This document shows positions 9,538 through 18,955 of a stretch of 34,146 nucleotides of DNA, piece after piece. The DNA lies in assembly GCA_030149475.1 (NCBI GenBank), contig JASBRL010000093.1, forward strand, positions 1 to 34,146. Direction: 5' to 3'. The position numbers and the translations under genes were made by a program. Source of the DNA: Marinobacter sp. (GTDB lineage: Bacteria > Pseudomonadota > Gammaproteobacteria > Pseudomonadales > Oleiphilaceae). Within the stretch, counting starts at the first letter, position 1. Every line of letters starts with the position of its first letter. The notes beneath the pieces are model-generated. The model saw only the letters and a list, made by a program, of their open reading frames with translations, was not told where the DNA came from and did no database searches.

Positions 9538-9697
9538 CAGCCTGTCGGACTTAAGGTTGATCTACTGTGCCGGTGGGAAAGCGGCTCACATTTCCCGGAT
9601 TTTTCGTTACATAGAGCCACTATGCGCCTCAAAATCCAAAAAATTTGCGCTCGCTTTCCCACCTTGCTCGTGACGATCACTTAAGTCCGACAGGCTG
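9538..9697. mobile_element. 160-bp palindromic MITE-like element flanked by CTAG
   Basis: Perfect 18-bp terminal inverted repeats, CAGCCTGTCGGACTTAAG at 9538-9555 and its complement at 9680-9697, are flanked on both sides by CTAG (9534-9537 and 9698-9701), which looks like a four-base target duplication. The interior is itself an imperfect palindrome. GGTGGGAAAGCG (9572-9583) pairs with 9652-9663, GGATTTT-type segments pair further in, and the centre is CATAG/CTATG around 9610-9624, the exact midpoint. There is no room for a transposase, so this is a non-autonomous element moved in trans. The IS family is not assigned; CTAG-like targets are known for part of the IS5 family. As RNA it would form a very long hairpin, and it probably acts as the cyaA terminator. 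Confidence 0.75.
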
Positions 9698-9701
9698 CTA
9701 G
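9698..9701. repeat. CTAG target-site duplication, right copy
   Basis: This is the partner of the CTAG at 9534-9537, directly abutting the outer end of the right 18-bp terminal inverted repeat. CTAG is self-complementary, so it could instead be an outward extension of the inverted repeat; comparison with an empty site would decide. Confidence 0.55.
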
Positions 9702-9757
9702 CTGCGGCGGACTCAGGTATACTGCGGGCAAACCATGTATCAGGCAGAGGACGGTTC

Positions 9758-9943
9758 ATGCGGTTCCCAATGATAATCGGACTGGCGTTCGCCATGGGCA
9801 GCCTGCTGGCCGGTTGCGGCCAGAAAGGCGTGCTTTATCGGGAGCAGCCTGAGCCGGCGCCGGCAACCAGCCACAAGTCACCAGATCAGGCCCGCGAGGT
9901 CACCGGGAAAACGGGGCAGGAGGCCCCTCCCGAGTCCAGATAA
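9758..9943 (+). CDS. lptM: LptM (YifL) lipoprotein, LPS translocon assembly factor
   Basis: This 61-residue lipoprotein has a short signal peptide ending in lipobox LAGC (Cys about residue 20), followed directly by GQKGVLY, the conserved GxKGxLY motif of the YifL/LptM family, and a Pro/Ala/Glu-rich unstructured tail. The E. coli protein binds the LptD-LptE translocon and helps LptD reach its native disulfide form in the outer membrane. The gene precedes lysA and dapF by a conserved arrangement; the E. coli homologue also lies just upstream of dapF. A GAGGA site upstream supports the ATG. The spacing to lysA is 11 bases, suggesting one transcript. Confidence 0.9.
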   Translation: MRFPMIIGLAFAMGSLLAGCGQKGVLYREQPEPAPATSHKSPDQAREVTGKTGQEAPPESR

Positions 9944-9954
9944 CAGGAGTCCGG

Positions 9955-11217
9955 ATGGACCATTTTAATTACCGGGACGGCCAACTCTACGCGGAGGATG
10001 TGGCCGTTTCCGATATTGCCACACGCTATGGCACGCCAGCATACATCTACTCCCGGGCAACTCTGGAGCGGCATTACCGCGCCTATGACGAAGCGCTCGC
10101 CGGGCGAGAGCACCTGATCTGTTATGCGGTCAAGGCCAACAGCAACCTGGCGGTGCTGGGTGTACTGGCGCGCCTCGGCGCCGGCTTTGATATTGTGTCT
10201 GCCGGAGAGTTGGAGCGGGTTCTGCGGGCAGGTGGAGATCCGTCGAAGGTGGTTTTTTCCGGCGTTGGCAAGCAGCCCTGGGAAATGCGTCGGGCCCTGG
10301 AAGTCGGTGTGCATTGTTTCAATGTGGAATCCGATACCGAGCTGGACCGGCTCAATCAGGTTGCCGGTGAGCTCGGGGTGAAGGCACCGGTGTCCCTGCG
10401 GGTCAACCCGGATGTGGACGCAGGTACGCATCCGTACATTTCCACCGGGCTGAAAGAGAATAAATTCGGCATTGACATCAATGAGGCCCCCGGCGTGTAC
10501 GCCCGTGCCGCCGGACTCCCTCACCTGGCCATTCGTGGGGTAGATTGCCATATCGGCTCCCAGTTGACCTCTGTGGCACCGTTTCTGGATGCCCTGGATC
10601 GGGTGCTGGCACTGATTGATCAGCTCGCCACAGACGGGATCACCATTCATCACCTGGATATGGGTGGTGGTCTGGGTGTGACTTACAACGATGAAACGCC
10701 GCCGCAGCCGGCCGAGTACACCGCCCGAATCGCCGAGCGACTGGGCGACCGGCATCTGGGGCTGGTATTGGAGCCGGGGCGGTCGATTGCCGCCAACGCC
10801 GGTATCCTGCTTACGCAGGTGGAGTTCCTGAAGTGTACCGGGCATCGCAATTTTGCGGTAATCGATGCCGCCATGAACGACCTGATCCGGCCGGCGCTGT
10901 ACAGTGCGTGGCAGAACATTATCCCGGTGGCGCCTCGTGAAGACGGCAACGACAAGATCTGGGACCTGGTCGGACCCGTGTGCGAAACCGGCGATTTTCT
11001 TGGCAAGGAGCGGCGCCTGAGTCTGGCCGCGGGCGATCTGCTGGCGATCCGCTCAGCCGGTGCCTACGGCTTTGTGATGAGTTCCAACTATAACAGTCGT
11101 AATCGACCACCGGAGCTGATGGTGGACGGCGATCAGGTCCACGTGGCGCGGGCACGGGAAACGCTGGACGACCAGATGCGACTGGAAAGCCTGCTGCCGG
11201 AGCGGGGACTGGTATGA
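9955..11217 (+). CDS. lysA: Diaminopimelate decarboxylase
   Basis: This 420-residue PLP enzyme, of alanine-racemase-fold type III, converts meso-diaminopimelate to lysine in the cytoplasm. Visible landmarks are YAVKANSN with the PLP lysine at K60, the CHIGSQ segment near 200, GGGLGV around 240 for phosphate binding, LEPGRSI near 280, [11 protein letters not shown] with the substrate-binding Cys from the partner subunit around 343, and the C-terminal [15 protein letters not shown]. The length is normal. An ACAGGAGT site precedes the ATG. The gene overlaps dapF by four bases (ATGA), so the enzyme that consumes meso-DAP is translationally coupled to the one that makes it. Confidence 0.97.
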   Translation: MDHFNYRDGQLYAEDVAVSDIATRYGTPAYIYSRATLERHYRAYDEALAGREHLICYAVKANSNLAVLGVLARLGAGFDIVSAGELERVLRAGGDPSKVVFSGVGKQPWEMRRALEVGVHCFNVESDTELDRLNQVAGELGVKAPVSLRVNPDVDAGTHPYISTGLKENKFGIDINEAPGVYARAAGLPHLAIRGVDCHIGSQLTSVAPFLDALDRVLALIDQLATDGITIHHLDMGGGLGVTYNDETPPQPAEYTARIAERLGDRHLGLVLEPGRSIAANAGILLTQVEFLKCTGHRNFAVIDAAMNDLIRPALYSAWQNIIPVAPREDGNDKIWDLVGPVCETGDFLGKERRLSLAAGDLLAIRSAGAYGFVMSSNYNSRNRPPELMVDGDQVHVARARETLDDQMRLESLLPERGLV

Positions 11218-12134
11218 CCGATGCGAGACGTGGACAGCAGGGCCCGCTGGTCCGATTTACCAAAATGCATGGGCTGGGCAATGACTTCATGGTCATCGAT
11301 GCCATCAGCCAGCCGTTCCGTCTGCGACCTGAAATGATCCGGCATTTGGCTGACCGTCATTTCGGCATTGGTTTCGACCAGTTACTGGTGGTCGAGCCGC
11401 CCGGGCTGCCAGAGGTGGATTTCCGCTACCGGATCTTCAACGCGGATGGCTCGGAAGTGGAGCAGTGTGGCAACGGCGCCCGCTGTTTCGCCCGTTTTGT
11501 CCGGGATCAGCATCTGACCAACAAGAAAGTCATCCGTGTCCAGACTGCCGGGGGCATCCTGGAGCTGCGCTCCGGCCGCGACGGCTGGGTGACGGTGAAT
11601 ATGGGCATCCCTGAACTGCAGCCGGCGGCCATCCCGTTTGCCGCAGATCAGTATCAGACCGTTTATACCGTGACCGTCGATGGCGAGCAGGTGGAACTGA
11701 GTGCCGTGTCCCTGGGCAACCCCCACGCCGTCTTGTTGGTGGATGATGTGGATTCTGCCCCGGTCGAGCGCCTGGGGCGGGCACTGGAACGGCATTCCCG
11801 CTTCCCGTCACGGGCCAATATCGGTTTCCTGCAAATCATCGATCGCGGGCAGGCTCGGCTTCGCGTTTATGAGCGTGGCGCCGGCGAGACCCTGGCTTGT
11901 GGCAGCGGTGCCTGTGCTGCCGTGGTCGCTGGTCAGTTGCGGGGGCTGCTGGATCAGCGCGTGGAGATGATGCTGCGAGGCGGCAGCCTGGTGATCGAAT
12001 GGCAGGGTGAGGGGACCCCTGTTATGATGGATGGGCCAACGTCGCGGGTCTTTGAGGGCGAGCTACGCCTGCCCGCAGAGCCGGGTACACGTCGCGGCCG
12101 ACGGCCTGAGCGTGCAGGCCGTCATCGAGGTTAG
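11214..12134 (+). CDS. dapF: Diaminopimelate epimerase
   Basis: This 306-residue enzyme interconverts LL- and meso-diaminopimelate for lysine and peptidoglycan synthesis. The N-terminal [12 protein letters not shown] is diagnostic. The two catalytic cysteines are visible: C85 in [16 protein letters not shown] and C229 in [13 protein letters not shown], one from each half of the pseudo-symmetric fold. The start chosen overlaps the lysA stop and adds about 14 residues before the usual [11 protein letters not shown] start; no alternative start codon lies closer. The C-terminus carries about 25 extra Arg/Gly-rich residues beyond the normal family end ([15 protein letters not shown]), probably a harmless extension. 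Confidence 0.96.
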   Translation: MTDARRGQQGPLVRFTKMHGLGNDFMVIDAISQPFRLRPEMIRHLADRHFGIGFDQLLVVEPPGLPEVDFRYRIFNADGSEVEQCGNGARCFARFVRDQHLTNKKVIRVQTAGGILELRSGRDGWVTVNMGIPELQPAAIPFAADQYQTVYTVTVDGEQVELSAVSLGNPHAVLLVDDVDSAPVERLGRALERHSRFPSRANIGFLQIIDRGQARLRVYERGAGETLACGSGACAAVVAGQLRGLLDQRVEMMLRGGSLVIEWQGEGTPVMMDGPTSRVFEGELRLPAEPGTRRGRRPERAGRHRG

Positions 12135-12189
12135 ACGGTGGATGTGCATCGACACCCGACCCATCGGCGGGTGACTGAAGGAGAACACA

Positions 12190-12939
12190 ATGGACGATCA
12201 AACGGCCCAAAAGAAGGCCGGGGCGCTGACCCGCGAGCAGGTTGCAGACTATCTGCGCAACCATCCGGATTTTTTTGTCGAGCAGGATGAACTGCTGCGC
12301 CAGCTAACGCTGCCCCATGACAGTGGCCGCGCTATTTCGCTGGTTGAACGCCAGGTTCATCTGTTCCGCGAGCAGCGGGACACGCTGCGCCATGAACTGG
12401 TCGAGTTGGTGTCCATTGCACGCCATAATGACCGTCTGTTTGAAAAAACCAAGCGCCTGCTGATGCAGGTGATTGAGGCCACGTCGCTCAATGATCTTGC
12501 GGCGGCGATTGATGACAGCATTCGCGGGGACTTCGGCCTGGACGCCGCCTCTGTGTTACTGTTTACTGACCGCCCGCTGGCGGTCAGTCCCGAAGGTGCA
12601 TTACACGTGGTGGCGCCAGACGAGGCCCAGGCCCGCCTTGGTAATCTGTTGGAGGGTGATCGGGCGGTCTGTGGCCATTTTGATGAAAGCGAACGCAGCT
12701 TTCTGTTCCCGGACCGGGTTGAGCCGGTGGTTTCGGTAGCACTGGTACCGCTCAGACATAACGAACTGGTCGGCGTATTTGCGGTGGGTAGCTGTGAGCC
12801 CGGTTATTTCGATCAGAGTATGGGCGCGCTCTTCCTCACCTACATCAGCGACACACTGAGCCGGTTGCTGACGCCCATGCTTCAGCGCCATGCGGAGGCA
12901 CTCGAGCCAATAACAGAAGCTGTCGCCGAGTCGCGCTGA
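12190..12939 (+). CDS. yigA: DUF484 (YigA-like) protein, GAF-like fold
   Basis: The 249-residue protein opens with LTREQVADYLRNHPDFFVEQDELLRQLTLPH, the hallmark N-terminus of the DUF484 family. A coiled-coil follows (VERQVHLFREQRDTLRHEL, residues about 55-80), and then a GAF-like domain with VALVPLRHNELVGVFAVGS around 180-200. Its molecular role is not known. The gene is fixed between dapF and xerC in many gammaproteobacteria, including E. coli yigA. A strong AAGGAG lies before the ATG, and the stop is two bases from the xerC start. The family assignment is firm; no function is claimed. Confidence 0.92.
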   Translation: MDDQTAQKKAGALTREQVADYLRNHPDFFVEQDELLRQLTLPHDSGRAISLVERQVHLFREQRDTLRHELVELVSIARHNDRLFEKTKRLLMQVIEATSLNDLAAAIDDSIRGDFGLDAASVLLFTDRPLAVSPEGALHVVAPDEAQARLGNLLEGDRAVCGHFDESERSFLFPDRVEPVVSVALVPLRHNELVGVFAVGSCEPGYFDQSMGALFLTYISDTLSRLLTPMLQRHAEALEPITEAVAESR

Positions 12940-12941
12940 CC

Positions 12942-13922
12942 ATGGCCGGCCCGGTGCTGACCAACCCACCCGCCGACGGACCGGAGGGCGGCCCCCCGGT
13001 GTTGTGGGTCGATGGTTTTATTGACCATCTGGCTGCGGAGCGGCGCCAGTCGCCTCATACCTGCCGCAATTACCAGCGCGACCTGTTACGTTTTCATCAG
13101 TTCCTTGCCACCCAATCCTGCCACGGCTGGGCAGAGGTTGACCATACCAGGCTGCGTCGTTACGTGGCCTTTCTGAGTGAGGCGGGGCTTGCGGGTCGCA
13201 GCATCGCACGTCATCTGTCGGCTATCCGTCGCTTTTACCATTATCTGTTACGCGAGAAACAGGTGGCCGACAACCCGGCACTGGATATTCGCGCGCCCAA
13301 ATCGGGCCGTCGCCTGCCGGGGGTCGCTGATGTTGATCAACTGGCTCACCTGCTGAACCGGACAGTGGACGAGCCGCTCGATATCCGCGACCGGGCTGTC
13401 TTCGAGCTGATCTACTCATCCGGGTTGCGGCTTGCGGAGCTGGTCGGCGTGGATCTGACGCATGTGGACACCGGAGCGGGTGAGATACGGGTGCTGGGCA
13501 AAGGCAACAAGGCGCGGGTGCTGCCGATTGGCCGCAAAGCCCGACTGGCCATCCAGGACTGGCTGAAGGTGCGCGCCTCGCTGGCCGCTGAAGGCGAGCC
13601 GGCGCTGTTTGTCAGTCAGCGAGGTTCTCGGCTGAGTCCGCGCAGCGTACAGGCTCGCCTGGGTCGGTGGGGGCTGATCAACGGTGCGGATCAGCGGCTG
13701 TATCCGCACCTGTTGCGACATTCCTTCGCCAGTCATCTGCTGGAGTCCAGTGGCGATTTGCGGGCGGTTCAGGAATTGTTGGGCCATGCGGACATCTCGA
13801 CCACGCAGATCTATACCCATCTGGACTTTCAGCATCTGGCCCGGGTTTATGACCAGAGTCATCCCCGTGCCCGACGCCGGCACGGGGAGTCCCAGGCGGG
13901 CTCGAGCTCCGGTGAGTCATGA
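12942..13922 (+). CDS. xerC: Tyrosine recombinase XerC
   Basis: This 326-residue site-specific recombinase acts with XerD at dif to resolve chromosome dimers. The N-terminal SAM-like domain spans about residues 22-110. The catalytic domain shows the full set of residues: R163 in SSGLRLAEL, the lysine of GKGNKARVLP (187), H256 and R259 in HLLRHSFASHLL, H282 in LLGHADIS, and the nucleophile Y291 in TTQIYTHLD. The neighbouring DUF484 gene supports XerC rather than XerD or an integron/phage integrase. It has about 25 extra N-terminal residues compared with E. coli XerC, and the ATG overlaps closely with the end of DUF484. No HAD hydrolase follows, unlike in Pseudomonas and E. coli. Confidence 0.95.
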   Translation: MAGPVLTNPPADGPEGGPPVLWVDGFIDHLAAERRQSPHTCRNYQRDLLRFHQFLATQSCHGWAEVDHTRLRRYVAFLSEAGLAGRSIARHLSAIRRFYHYLLREKQVADNPALDIRAPKSGRRLPGVADVDQLAHLLNRTVDEPLDIRDRAVFELIYSSGLRLAELVGVDLTHVDTGAGEIRVLGKGNKARVLPIGRKARLAIQDWLKVRASLAAEGEPALFVSQRGSRLSPRSVQARLGRWGLINGADQRLYPHLLRHSFASHLLESSGDLRAVQELLGHADISTTQIYTHLDFQHLARVYDQSHPRARRRHGESQAGSSSGES

Positions 13923-14038
13923 GTCGGGTTCGTCCACCGGGCATGGGCCGTGGTAAGTCAGAGCCGGGCACCCATGGCCGGGTCAGCGCTTTACCGGGCG
14001 GAGTTCAATGATTGTAACCGCGTCGTGGGGCTCGGCGA

Positions 14039-14275
14039 TCAGTGACGCAACAGCGCGTCCAGTTCGTCAACAATTTCGGCCCAGTCGGAATCCTCGTCCA
14101 GGCTTTCCCGGATAAAATGTGCCTGCCCCTGGTTCCAGAAGGGGGCGTCGGCCAGCGCGATACCCTGATCGAGCGGTGAGTGACTGGCAATGAAGTGCTC
14201 AATGCCGGATCGGTCCGCCGGCAGGCCCAGTTGTTCGAACAGGGTGCTCAGTGAAGAATGCGCGCTGGTATCCAT
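14039..14275 (-). CDS. DUF2789 family small protein
   Basis: The 78-residue acidic protein reads MDTSAHSSLSTLFEQLGLP and later APFWNQGQAHFIRESL and DSDWAEIVDELDALLRH, the conserved pattern of DUF2789, a small family found in Pseudomonas and marine gammaproteobacteria. No function is known. The frame stays open upstream to 14329, but family similarity begins at this Met, so the shorter form is chosen. It converges with xerC and diverges from the sensor kinase, with about 100 bases between the starts. Confidence 0.85.
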   Translation of the reverse strand: MDTSAHSSLSTLFEQLGLPADRSGIEHFIASHSPLDQGIALADAPFWNQGQAHFIRESLDEDSDWAEIVDELDALLRH

Positions 14276-14377
14276 AACACAGGTTCTCATGCATGTGAGT
14301 GATCGTGCACACCTGAGAGGCATCAGCAAACGCCTCTCTCATACTCATTACTGTAGCCAGCCGGAGGTGAAGTCACA

Positions 14378-17188
14378 ATGACCCGGACTGTCGGGATAGT
14401 GCTTGCCGGTGTGCTGTGGCTGCTGGCCGCACAGGTGACGCGGGCGGACCCGCCGCAGTCCTCGCCAATGCCGGTGCTTGGCGCTGCCGAGCTCAACTGG
14501 CTGGCGAGCCATGATCAGTTCCGGATCGGTGTGCGGGCGGGGCAGGTGCCGCTTGCTTTTCGCGGCCCTGATGGCGCACTGGTGGGTACCTATGTTGATT
14601 ATCTGAAACGCCTGGGCGAGAAACTGAACGTCACCGTCAACGTGGTCAGCGGCGATGAAGCCAGCCTTGCCCGGCGCCTTGAATCCGGGAATCTGGATGC
14701 CGTGCTGACCGCCCGGTCATCGAACCAGCCATTGCCGGAAAACCGCATAGTCACCCAGCCACTGATGAGTCTGACCTACGGGCTGTTTGTGGGAACCGGT
14801 GACGCCGGCATTCGGCAATTGTCAGACCTGGAGGGCCGGCGGATCGCGCTGATCGGCGAGGACAGTAACCAGTATCGCCTGCTGGATCCGGTAGAGTCAT
14901 TTACTCCGGTGTCTGTCGATAACGTGGGTGAGGCCGTCAGTAGTTTGCTGTCAGGGCAGGCGGATGCCTTTGTAGGGCCAGTTCCGGTGGTATCCGAGTA
15001 CCTGCAGTCAGCGTTGATCAAAGGCGTTGGCCTGGCGTCTCTGCTCAGCGACCAGTCGGTGGACGTGGTACTGACGATGCCGGCCGATCGAAAGGCGCTG
15101 TTCACCGCACTGAACGAAGCGATACGGTCGCTCAGTCATACCGAGCACCGTGCCATTCGGGAATCCTGGGTGCCGTTTTCGGTGCCCAAGGCGAATTCGC
15201 CGGACAGTGTTGAGCTGACCGCCTCCGAACGCGACTGGCTGAAACGCCACCCGGGGCTGAAAATCGCGTTTCGTCCTGACTGGCCGCCGTTTGAATTCGA
15301 GCAGGACGGCAGGACTCGCGGTTTGGTGCCGGACCTGGTGTCGCGGGTTGAGGACCAGCTGGATGTCAGTTTTGAGCGCGAGACTGTAGATGACTGGCTC
15401 AAGGCGGAGCAGTCGCTGAAAGATGGCCGTATCGATATCCTGGCGGCCATGCCACGATCACCTCGCCGGAAAGACGATTTCCTGTATACCCGCACTTATC
15501 TGAGCCTGCCGATTGCCCTGGTTATCCGTGACGACGGTCGTTTTATTGGTGATCTGCGGGAACTGCAGAATGAGCGGGTGGGGGTTGTCCAGCACCAGGC
15601 CAGCTATGACTTCCTGTTGATCAACCATCCGAATCTCAATCTTTACCCGGTCAAGTCGATCGAGGAAGGTCTGCTGGCGCTGTCCAACGGTGATCTTGAT
15701 GTGATGGTGACGCACATACCGGGTGTCAGCTATACCGTGGCCAGGCTGGGGTTGTCCAACCTGAGGATCACCAGCATCACGCCTTACCAGTTTGACCTGC
15801 GTTTTGCGGTGCGCAAGGACCGGCCCGAACTGGTGCGCATCCTCAACAAGGGGCTGGACAGTCTGGATGCGTCCGAAACAGAGGCGATCTACAACCGCTG
15901 GATCCACCTGGATATCGAACATGGCACAGACTATACGGCGATCAGGCGTGTGGTGCTGATCGCCTTTGTGGTGGTGCTGATCTTTCTGTACTGGAATCGC
16001 AAGCTGTCCCGCGAGGTTGATGAGCGGATTCGTTCCGAAAATGCCCTGCGCCTCAGTGAAGACGAGCTGCGAGCGGCCAAGCTGGAGGCGGAACGGCTGG
16101 CGCGCGAGGCTGAAAGTGCCAACCGGGCGAAGAGTGAATTCCTGGCCAATATGTCCCATGAGATTCGTACGCCGATGAACGCGGTGATTGGTTACAGTGA
16201 CCTGCTTGGCAACAGTGTGACCGATCCCCAGCATCGACAGTATCTGGACGCGATCCGGGCTGGCAGTCGCAGCCTGTTGATGCTGATCAACGATATTCTG
16301 GACCTGTCTCGGATTGAAGCGGGCAAGATGCGCCTGGAGTTTGCACCGCTGGAAGTGCAGCGACTGCTGGACGATGTGCACCATATTTTCGACCTTCGGG
16401 CGCGGGAGCAGGGCATCCGCCTGGATGTTGAGGTGGATTCGGACATGCCGGCAGCCATGGTGCTCGATGAAACCCGAATTCGCCAGGTTCTGTTCAACCT
16501 GGTGGGTAATGCCATCAAATTCACCCATGAGGGTACAGTGACTGTGGTGGCGCGGGCTCGGCGCTGTCGCCAGCAACCCGGAGAGTGCCCACGTTGCGAA
16601 TTGGTGATTTCAGTGACTGATACGGGTATCGGAATTGCCCCGGGTCAGCAGCAGTTCATTTTCGAGGCGTTTGAACAACAGGAAGGCCAGAGCAGTCGCA
16701 AGTACGGTGGCACCGGATTGGGGCTGGCAATCAGTCGTAAGCTGGCACGCATGATGGGTGGTGAGTTGAGTGTCGAGAGCGAGCCCGGTGTGGGGTCCAC
16801 ATTTACCCTGGTCATCCCCGATGTCCAGACGGCCAACCCCGCGCCGGCACGGCATCATCGGTCCGAGTCCCGTGAGCAGGTGCTGACACTGACCGAAACG
16901 CTCAACCGCCAGGAACAGGGGTGGTTGCGCCACCAGTTATCGCGGGATTTCGAGGCGGACTGGAAGCGGGTGCGCGAGAGCGGAGACCCGGAGCAAATGC
17001 GGGCCTTTGCTGAGCGTTTGCAGGCGTGGGGACAGCGTTTTCGTTCACCGGTTGTAACGGAATTCGGCGAAACCCTGTTGGCGGACGTGGAGTCGTTTAA
17101 TCTGGATGCCATCAACGAGGCACTGGACGCGTTTCCCCGGCTGCTGGGTAATGGCGACAGCGGGTACTCAACGGAGGCTGACCTATAG
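14378..17188 (+). CDS. Membrane sensor histidine kinase with tandem periplasmic PBPb domains
   Basis: In this 936-residue protein a signal peptide (1-24) is followed by two bacterial solute-binding family 3 domains (about 35-265 and 285-515), each opening with a W-L-x-x-H-x-x-hydrophobic motif ([26 protein letters not shown]). One TM helix follows (about 527-546), then a coiled-coil linker, HisKA with H594 in [14 protein letters not shown], and HATPase_c with N711 in [18 protein letters not shown] and [13 protein letters not shown]. The layout is that of the BvgS/EvgS family without PAS, receiver or HPt. The last 95 residues resemble the helical tail that normally follows a receiver domain in hybrid kinases. 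No response regulator gene is adjacent. GGAGG nine to ten bases upstream supports the ATG. The ligand is unknown. Confidence 0.92.
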   Translation: MTRTVGIVLAGVLWLLAAQVTRADPPQSSPMPVLGAAELNWLASHDQFRIGVRAGQVPLAFRGPDGALVGTYVDYLKRLGEKLNVTVNVVSGDEASLARRLESGNLDAVLTARSSNQPLPENRIVTQPLMSLTYGLFVGTGDAGIRQLSDLEGRRIALIGEDSNQYRLLDPVESFTPVSVDNVGEAVSSLLSGQADAFVGPVPVVSEYLQSALIKGVGLASLLSDQSVDVVLTMPADRKALFTALNEAIRSLSHTEHRAIRESWVPFSVPKANSPDSVELTASERDWLKRHPGLKIAFRPDWPPFEFEQDGRTRGLVPDLVSRVEDQLDVSFERETVDDWLKAEQSLKDGRIDILAAMPRSPRRKDDFLYTRTYLSLPIALVIRDDGRFIGDLRELQNERVGVVQHQASYDFLLINHPNLNLYPVKSIEEGLLALSNGDLDVMVTHIPGVSYTVARLGLSNLRITSITPYQFDLRFAVRKDRPELVRILNKGLDSLDASETEAIYNRWIHLDIEHGTDYTAIRRVVLIAFVVVLIFLYWNRKLSREVDERIRSENALRLSEDELRAAKLEAERLAREAESANRAKSEFLANMSHEIRTPMNAVIGYSDLLGNSVTDPQHRQYLDAIRAGSRSLLMLINDILDLSRIEAGKMRLEFAPLEVQRLLDDVHHIFDLRAREQGIRLDVEVDSDMPAAMVLDETRIRQVLFNLVGNAIKFTHEGTVTVVARARRCRQQPGECPRCELVISVTDTGIGIAPGQQQFIFEAFEQQEGQSSRKYGGTGLGLAISRKLARMMGGELSVESEPGVGSTFTLVIPDVQTANPAPARHHRSESREQVLTLTETLNRQEQGWLRHQLSRDFEADWKRVRESGDPEQMRAFAERLQAWGQRFRSPVVTEFGETLLADVESFNLDAINEALDAFPRLLGNGDSGYSTEADL

Positions 17189-17557
17189 GCAGTCGTACTG
17201 GGACTGGCGATCGAAGGCGACAGACACCATGTCGTAGCCGCGCTCAGTCAGCGAGCGGATCAGGGCGCGGTCCTTGATAAGCGTCATGCAGATCTGATGA
17301 ATACTGGCCTGAACGGTTTCCTGGGGAGGCGTGCCGTGAAAGCGGAAGTCGACAATCAGATACTTCCGGTCCACATTGGACGACTCGGGAATATCGACCC
17401 GCACGACACTGTCAAAGCCAATGTAGCTGGGCTGCTGTTGCGGGAATACGCTGCTCATCAGCACATCGATATTTTCGGCCTGTGCAGGAGACGCCAGTAA
17501 CGCGGTCGTCGCCAGAACGGGTAACATGCGGCATGGAAGCATCGTCTTCATGATCAT
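17183..17557 (-). CDS. Small secreted protein of unknown function
   Basis: The 124-residue protein has a Sec signal peptide (basic n-region [11 protein letters not shown], hydrophobic core, cleavage near SPAQA at about residue 27) and two cysteines late in the mature part (IHQICMTL and the C-terminal YDCL) that could form a disulfide. I do not recognise a family. A second start three residues in (17551) is equally possible; neither has a clear ribosome binding site. Its 3' end overlaps the 3' end of the sensor kinase by six bases, tail to tail. The protein is probably periplasmic. Confidence 0.6.
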   Translation of the reverse strand: MIMKTMLPCRMLPVLATTALLASPAQAENIDVLMSSVFPQQQPSYIGFDSVVRVDIPESSNVDRKYLIVDFRFHGTPPQETVQASIHQICMTLIKDRALIRSLTERGYDMVSVAFDRQSQYDCL

Positions 17558-17714
17558 CGCGTAACGGTATGTTAGAAAGTGTTACAGAGGATTATCGCAG
17601 ACCCGCAGGATTTGTGTAGTGCCGCGTACCTGTTTTGCGATTGTTTGCATTCTCGATAGATCATCGATGGCTGGCACGTAGTCCGCTGGATTTCCGGGCG
17701 GCCCGGAGATCATC

Positions 17715-17720
17715 TATGAT
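17715..17720 (+). promoter_or_regulatory. Possible -10 element upstream of the 17789 gene
   Basis: TATGAT sits about 70 bases before the start codon, within the small palindrome TCTATGATAGA. No convincing -35 box is present at the right distance, so this is a weak call. Confidence 0.25.
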
Positions 17721-17788
17721 AGAAATACAGGGGGTAGTCGTGCGACGGCCGGCGATCGAACAGCCTATCGGTGAGGGAGAGCACAATC

Positions 17789-18406
17789 ATGTATCAACTG
17801 ATTTTCAGGGGTGAGTGTACCCCGGGAACGTCTCTCGGTGAAGCCCGCCAGCAGGCCCGGGCTCTGTTCAAGGCCTCGCTGGAGCAGGTGGACCGGATGT
17901 TCAGTGGTCAGCCTGTCATAATTCGCAACAAACTGGAGCAGGCCCAGGCAGAGAAGTATCGTGAGGTGCTGCACAGGCACGGGCTGCTATCGTATGTGCA
18001 GCCTATGCCTGGCACGGCCGCAACTGAATCCGGGACAGCGTCCGGGCCCGCTCGGACGGCAGCCACAAATCCGTCTCCCGCGCCTGCCGGCAAGCTGACG
18101 GAACCCGCTCCGCGTCCGAGGGAGGTGGCTGCTCAGTCGTCGGTTGACGTGGAGCCTGGAGACCGTCTGCCGGTCGCCGGAGAGAAGGTTGACCGCATAC
18201 TTGAGGGCTCTGGTCTGTCACTGGATCCGGTCGGGGTGACGCTCTCGACCCACCAGGATGTGGAGCCACCCATGTTCGAGCACATTGAAGACTGGACGCT
18301 CGCGCCGCCCGGGACTGATCTGGGGGAGCATCGTCAGCAGCCGCCACCGATGGTGCCGGATGTGTCCCATCTGTCGCTGGCTGACGATAAGGACTCCGGC
18401 CAGTAG
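17789..18406 (+). CDS. Unknown protein with small N-terminal domain and Pro/Ala-rich linker
   Basis: The protein is 205 residues from the ATG at 17789; a GTG at 17771 would add six residues, but GAGGGAGA just upstream of 17789 favours the shorter form. Residues 1-70 form a compact domain (MYQLIFRGECTPGTSLGEAR, LFKASLEQVDRMFSGQPVII, AQAEKYREVLHRHGL). From memory this resembles the short N-terminal module of some pseudomonad membrane proteins, a pattern of FKxxxxxVxxxFSGxPVxI followed by a YxxxLxxxG helix. The rest is Pro/Ala/Glu-rich and apparently disordered, with no TM helix. The function is unknown. It is cytoplasmic as read. Confidence 0.65.
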   Translation: MYQLIFRGECTPGTSLGEARQQARALFKASLEQVDRMFSGQPVIIRNKLEQAQAEKYREVLHRHGLLSYVQPMPGTAATESGTASGPARTAATNPSPAPAGKLTEPAPRPREVAAQSSVDVEPGDRLPVAGEKVDRILEGSGLSLDPVGVTLSTHQDVEPPMFEHIEDWTLAPPGTDLGEHRQQPPPMVPDVSHLSLADDKDSGQ

Positions 18407-18504
18407 CCGTTGCCTGGCGTTACTGTGGGCGCCTGCTTGCAGCATCGAGCGGTGCCGGGGACGCGGGTTGTCGCCGCAGGGGTCTGTCGCGCCCCCGGAT
18501 TGTC

Positions 18505-18523
18505 CCTGAAACCGGGGTTCAGG
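18505..18523. terminator. Small hairpin between convergent genes
   Basis: CCTGAA (18505-18510) pairs with TTCAGG (18518-18523) around a G/C-rich loop, between the ends of the 17789 gene and the minus-strand lipoprotein gene. The stem is only six pairs and lacks a proper T-tract on either side. Confidence 0.25.
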
Positions 18524-18547
18524 CACCGATTGATTACCGCAGACCGA

Positions 18548-18955
18548 TTAAACCGGATCGAACAGAATCAGCCTGGCATCCGGACATGGACCACTTATGG
18601 GGCGGCGCAGCAGAGCCTTGAATTCGTCGTCGGGCCGGGCGCCTGTCGGCACGGTATGGAACAGCACGTCATCGCCGGGGAAAAACTGCCAGGTGCCGGA
18701 CTCGCCGGCCATGGCCAGAAGTTTGGCGATGCCGCGGACATCCGCCCAGGCACAGGGTTTCGGATTTGGTTGGGAGGGCATAGGCCTTGCGTCGGGAGAC
18801 TCCACCGTGATCGGGTTGGGGTGATCCCCCTTGCTGGCGGGCGCGCGTTCGGCGGCACCATTCGGTGGCGTCGGGCCCGGGCTGGTGGCACAGGCACCAA
18901 GAATCAGCGCCAGGGCAGGCGCTGCCAGCCGCAGGTGCCGTTCAATGTGGCGCAT
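18548..18955 (-). CDS. Small lipoprotein of unknown function
   Basis: The 135-residue protein starts MRHIERHLRLAAPALALILGAC, a lipoprotein signal with lipobox LGAC (Cys about residue 22). A Pro/Ser-rich linker follows, then a C-terminal domain of about 70 residues with two cysteines (PCAWADVRG and GPCPDARL) and WQFFPGDDVLF. The open frame extends to 19069, but that part runs through the neighbouring regulator gene, and only this Met fits a signal peptide. It overlaps the end of the upstream GntR-type gene by 14 bases, so the two are likely co-transcribed. I do not recognise the C-terminal domain. Confidence 0.7.
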   Translation of the reverse strand: MRHIERHLRLAAPALALILGACATSPGPTPPNGAAERAPASKGDHPNPITVESPDARPMPSQPNPKPCAWADVRGIAKLLAMAGESGTWQFFPGDDVLFHTVPTGARPDDEFKALLRRPISGPCPDARLILFDPV

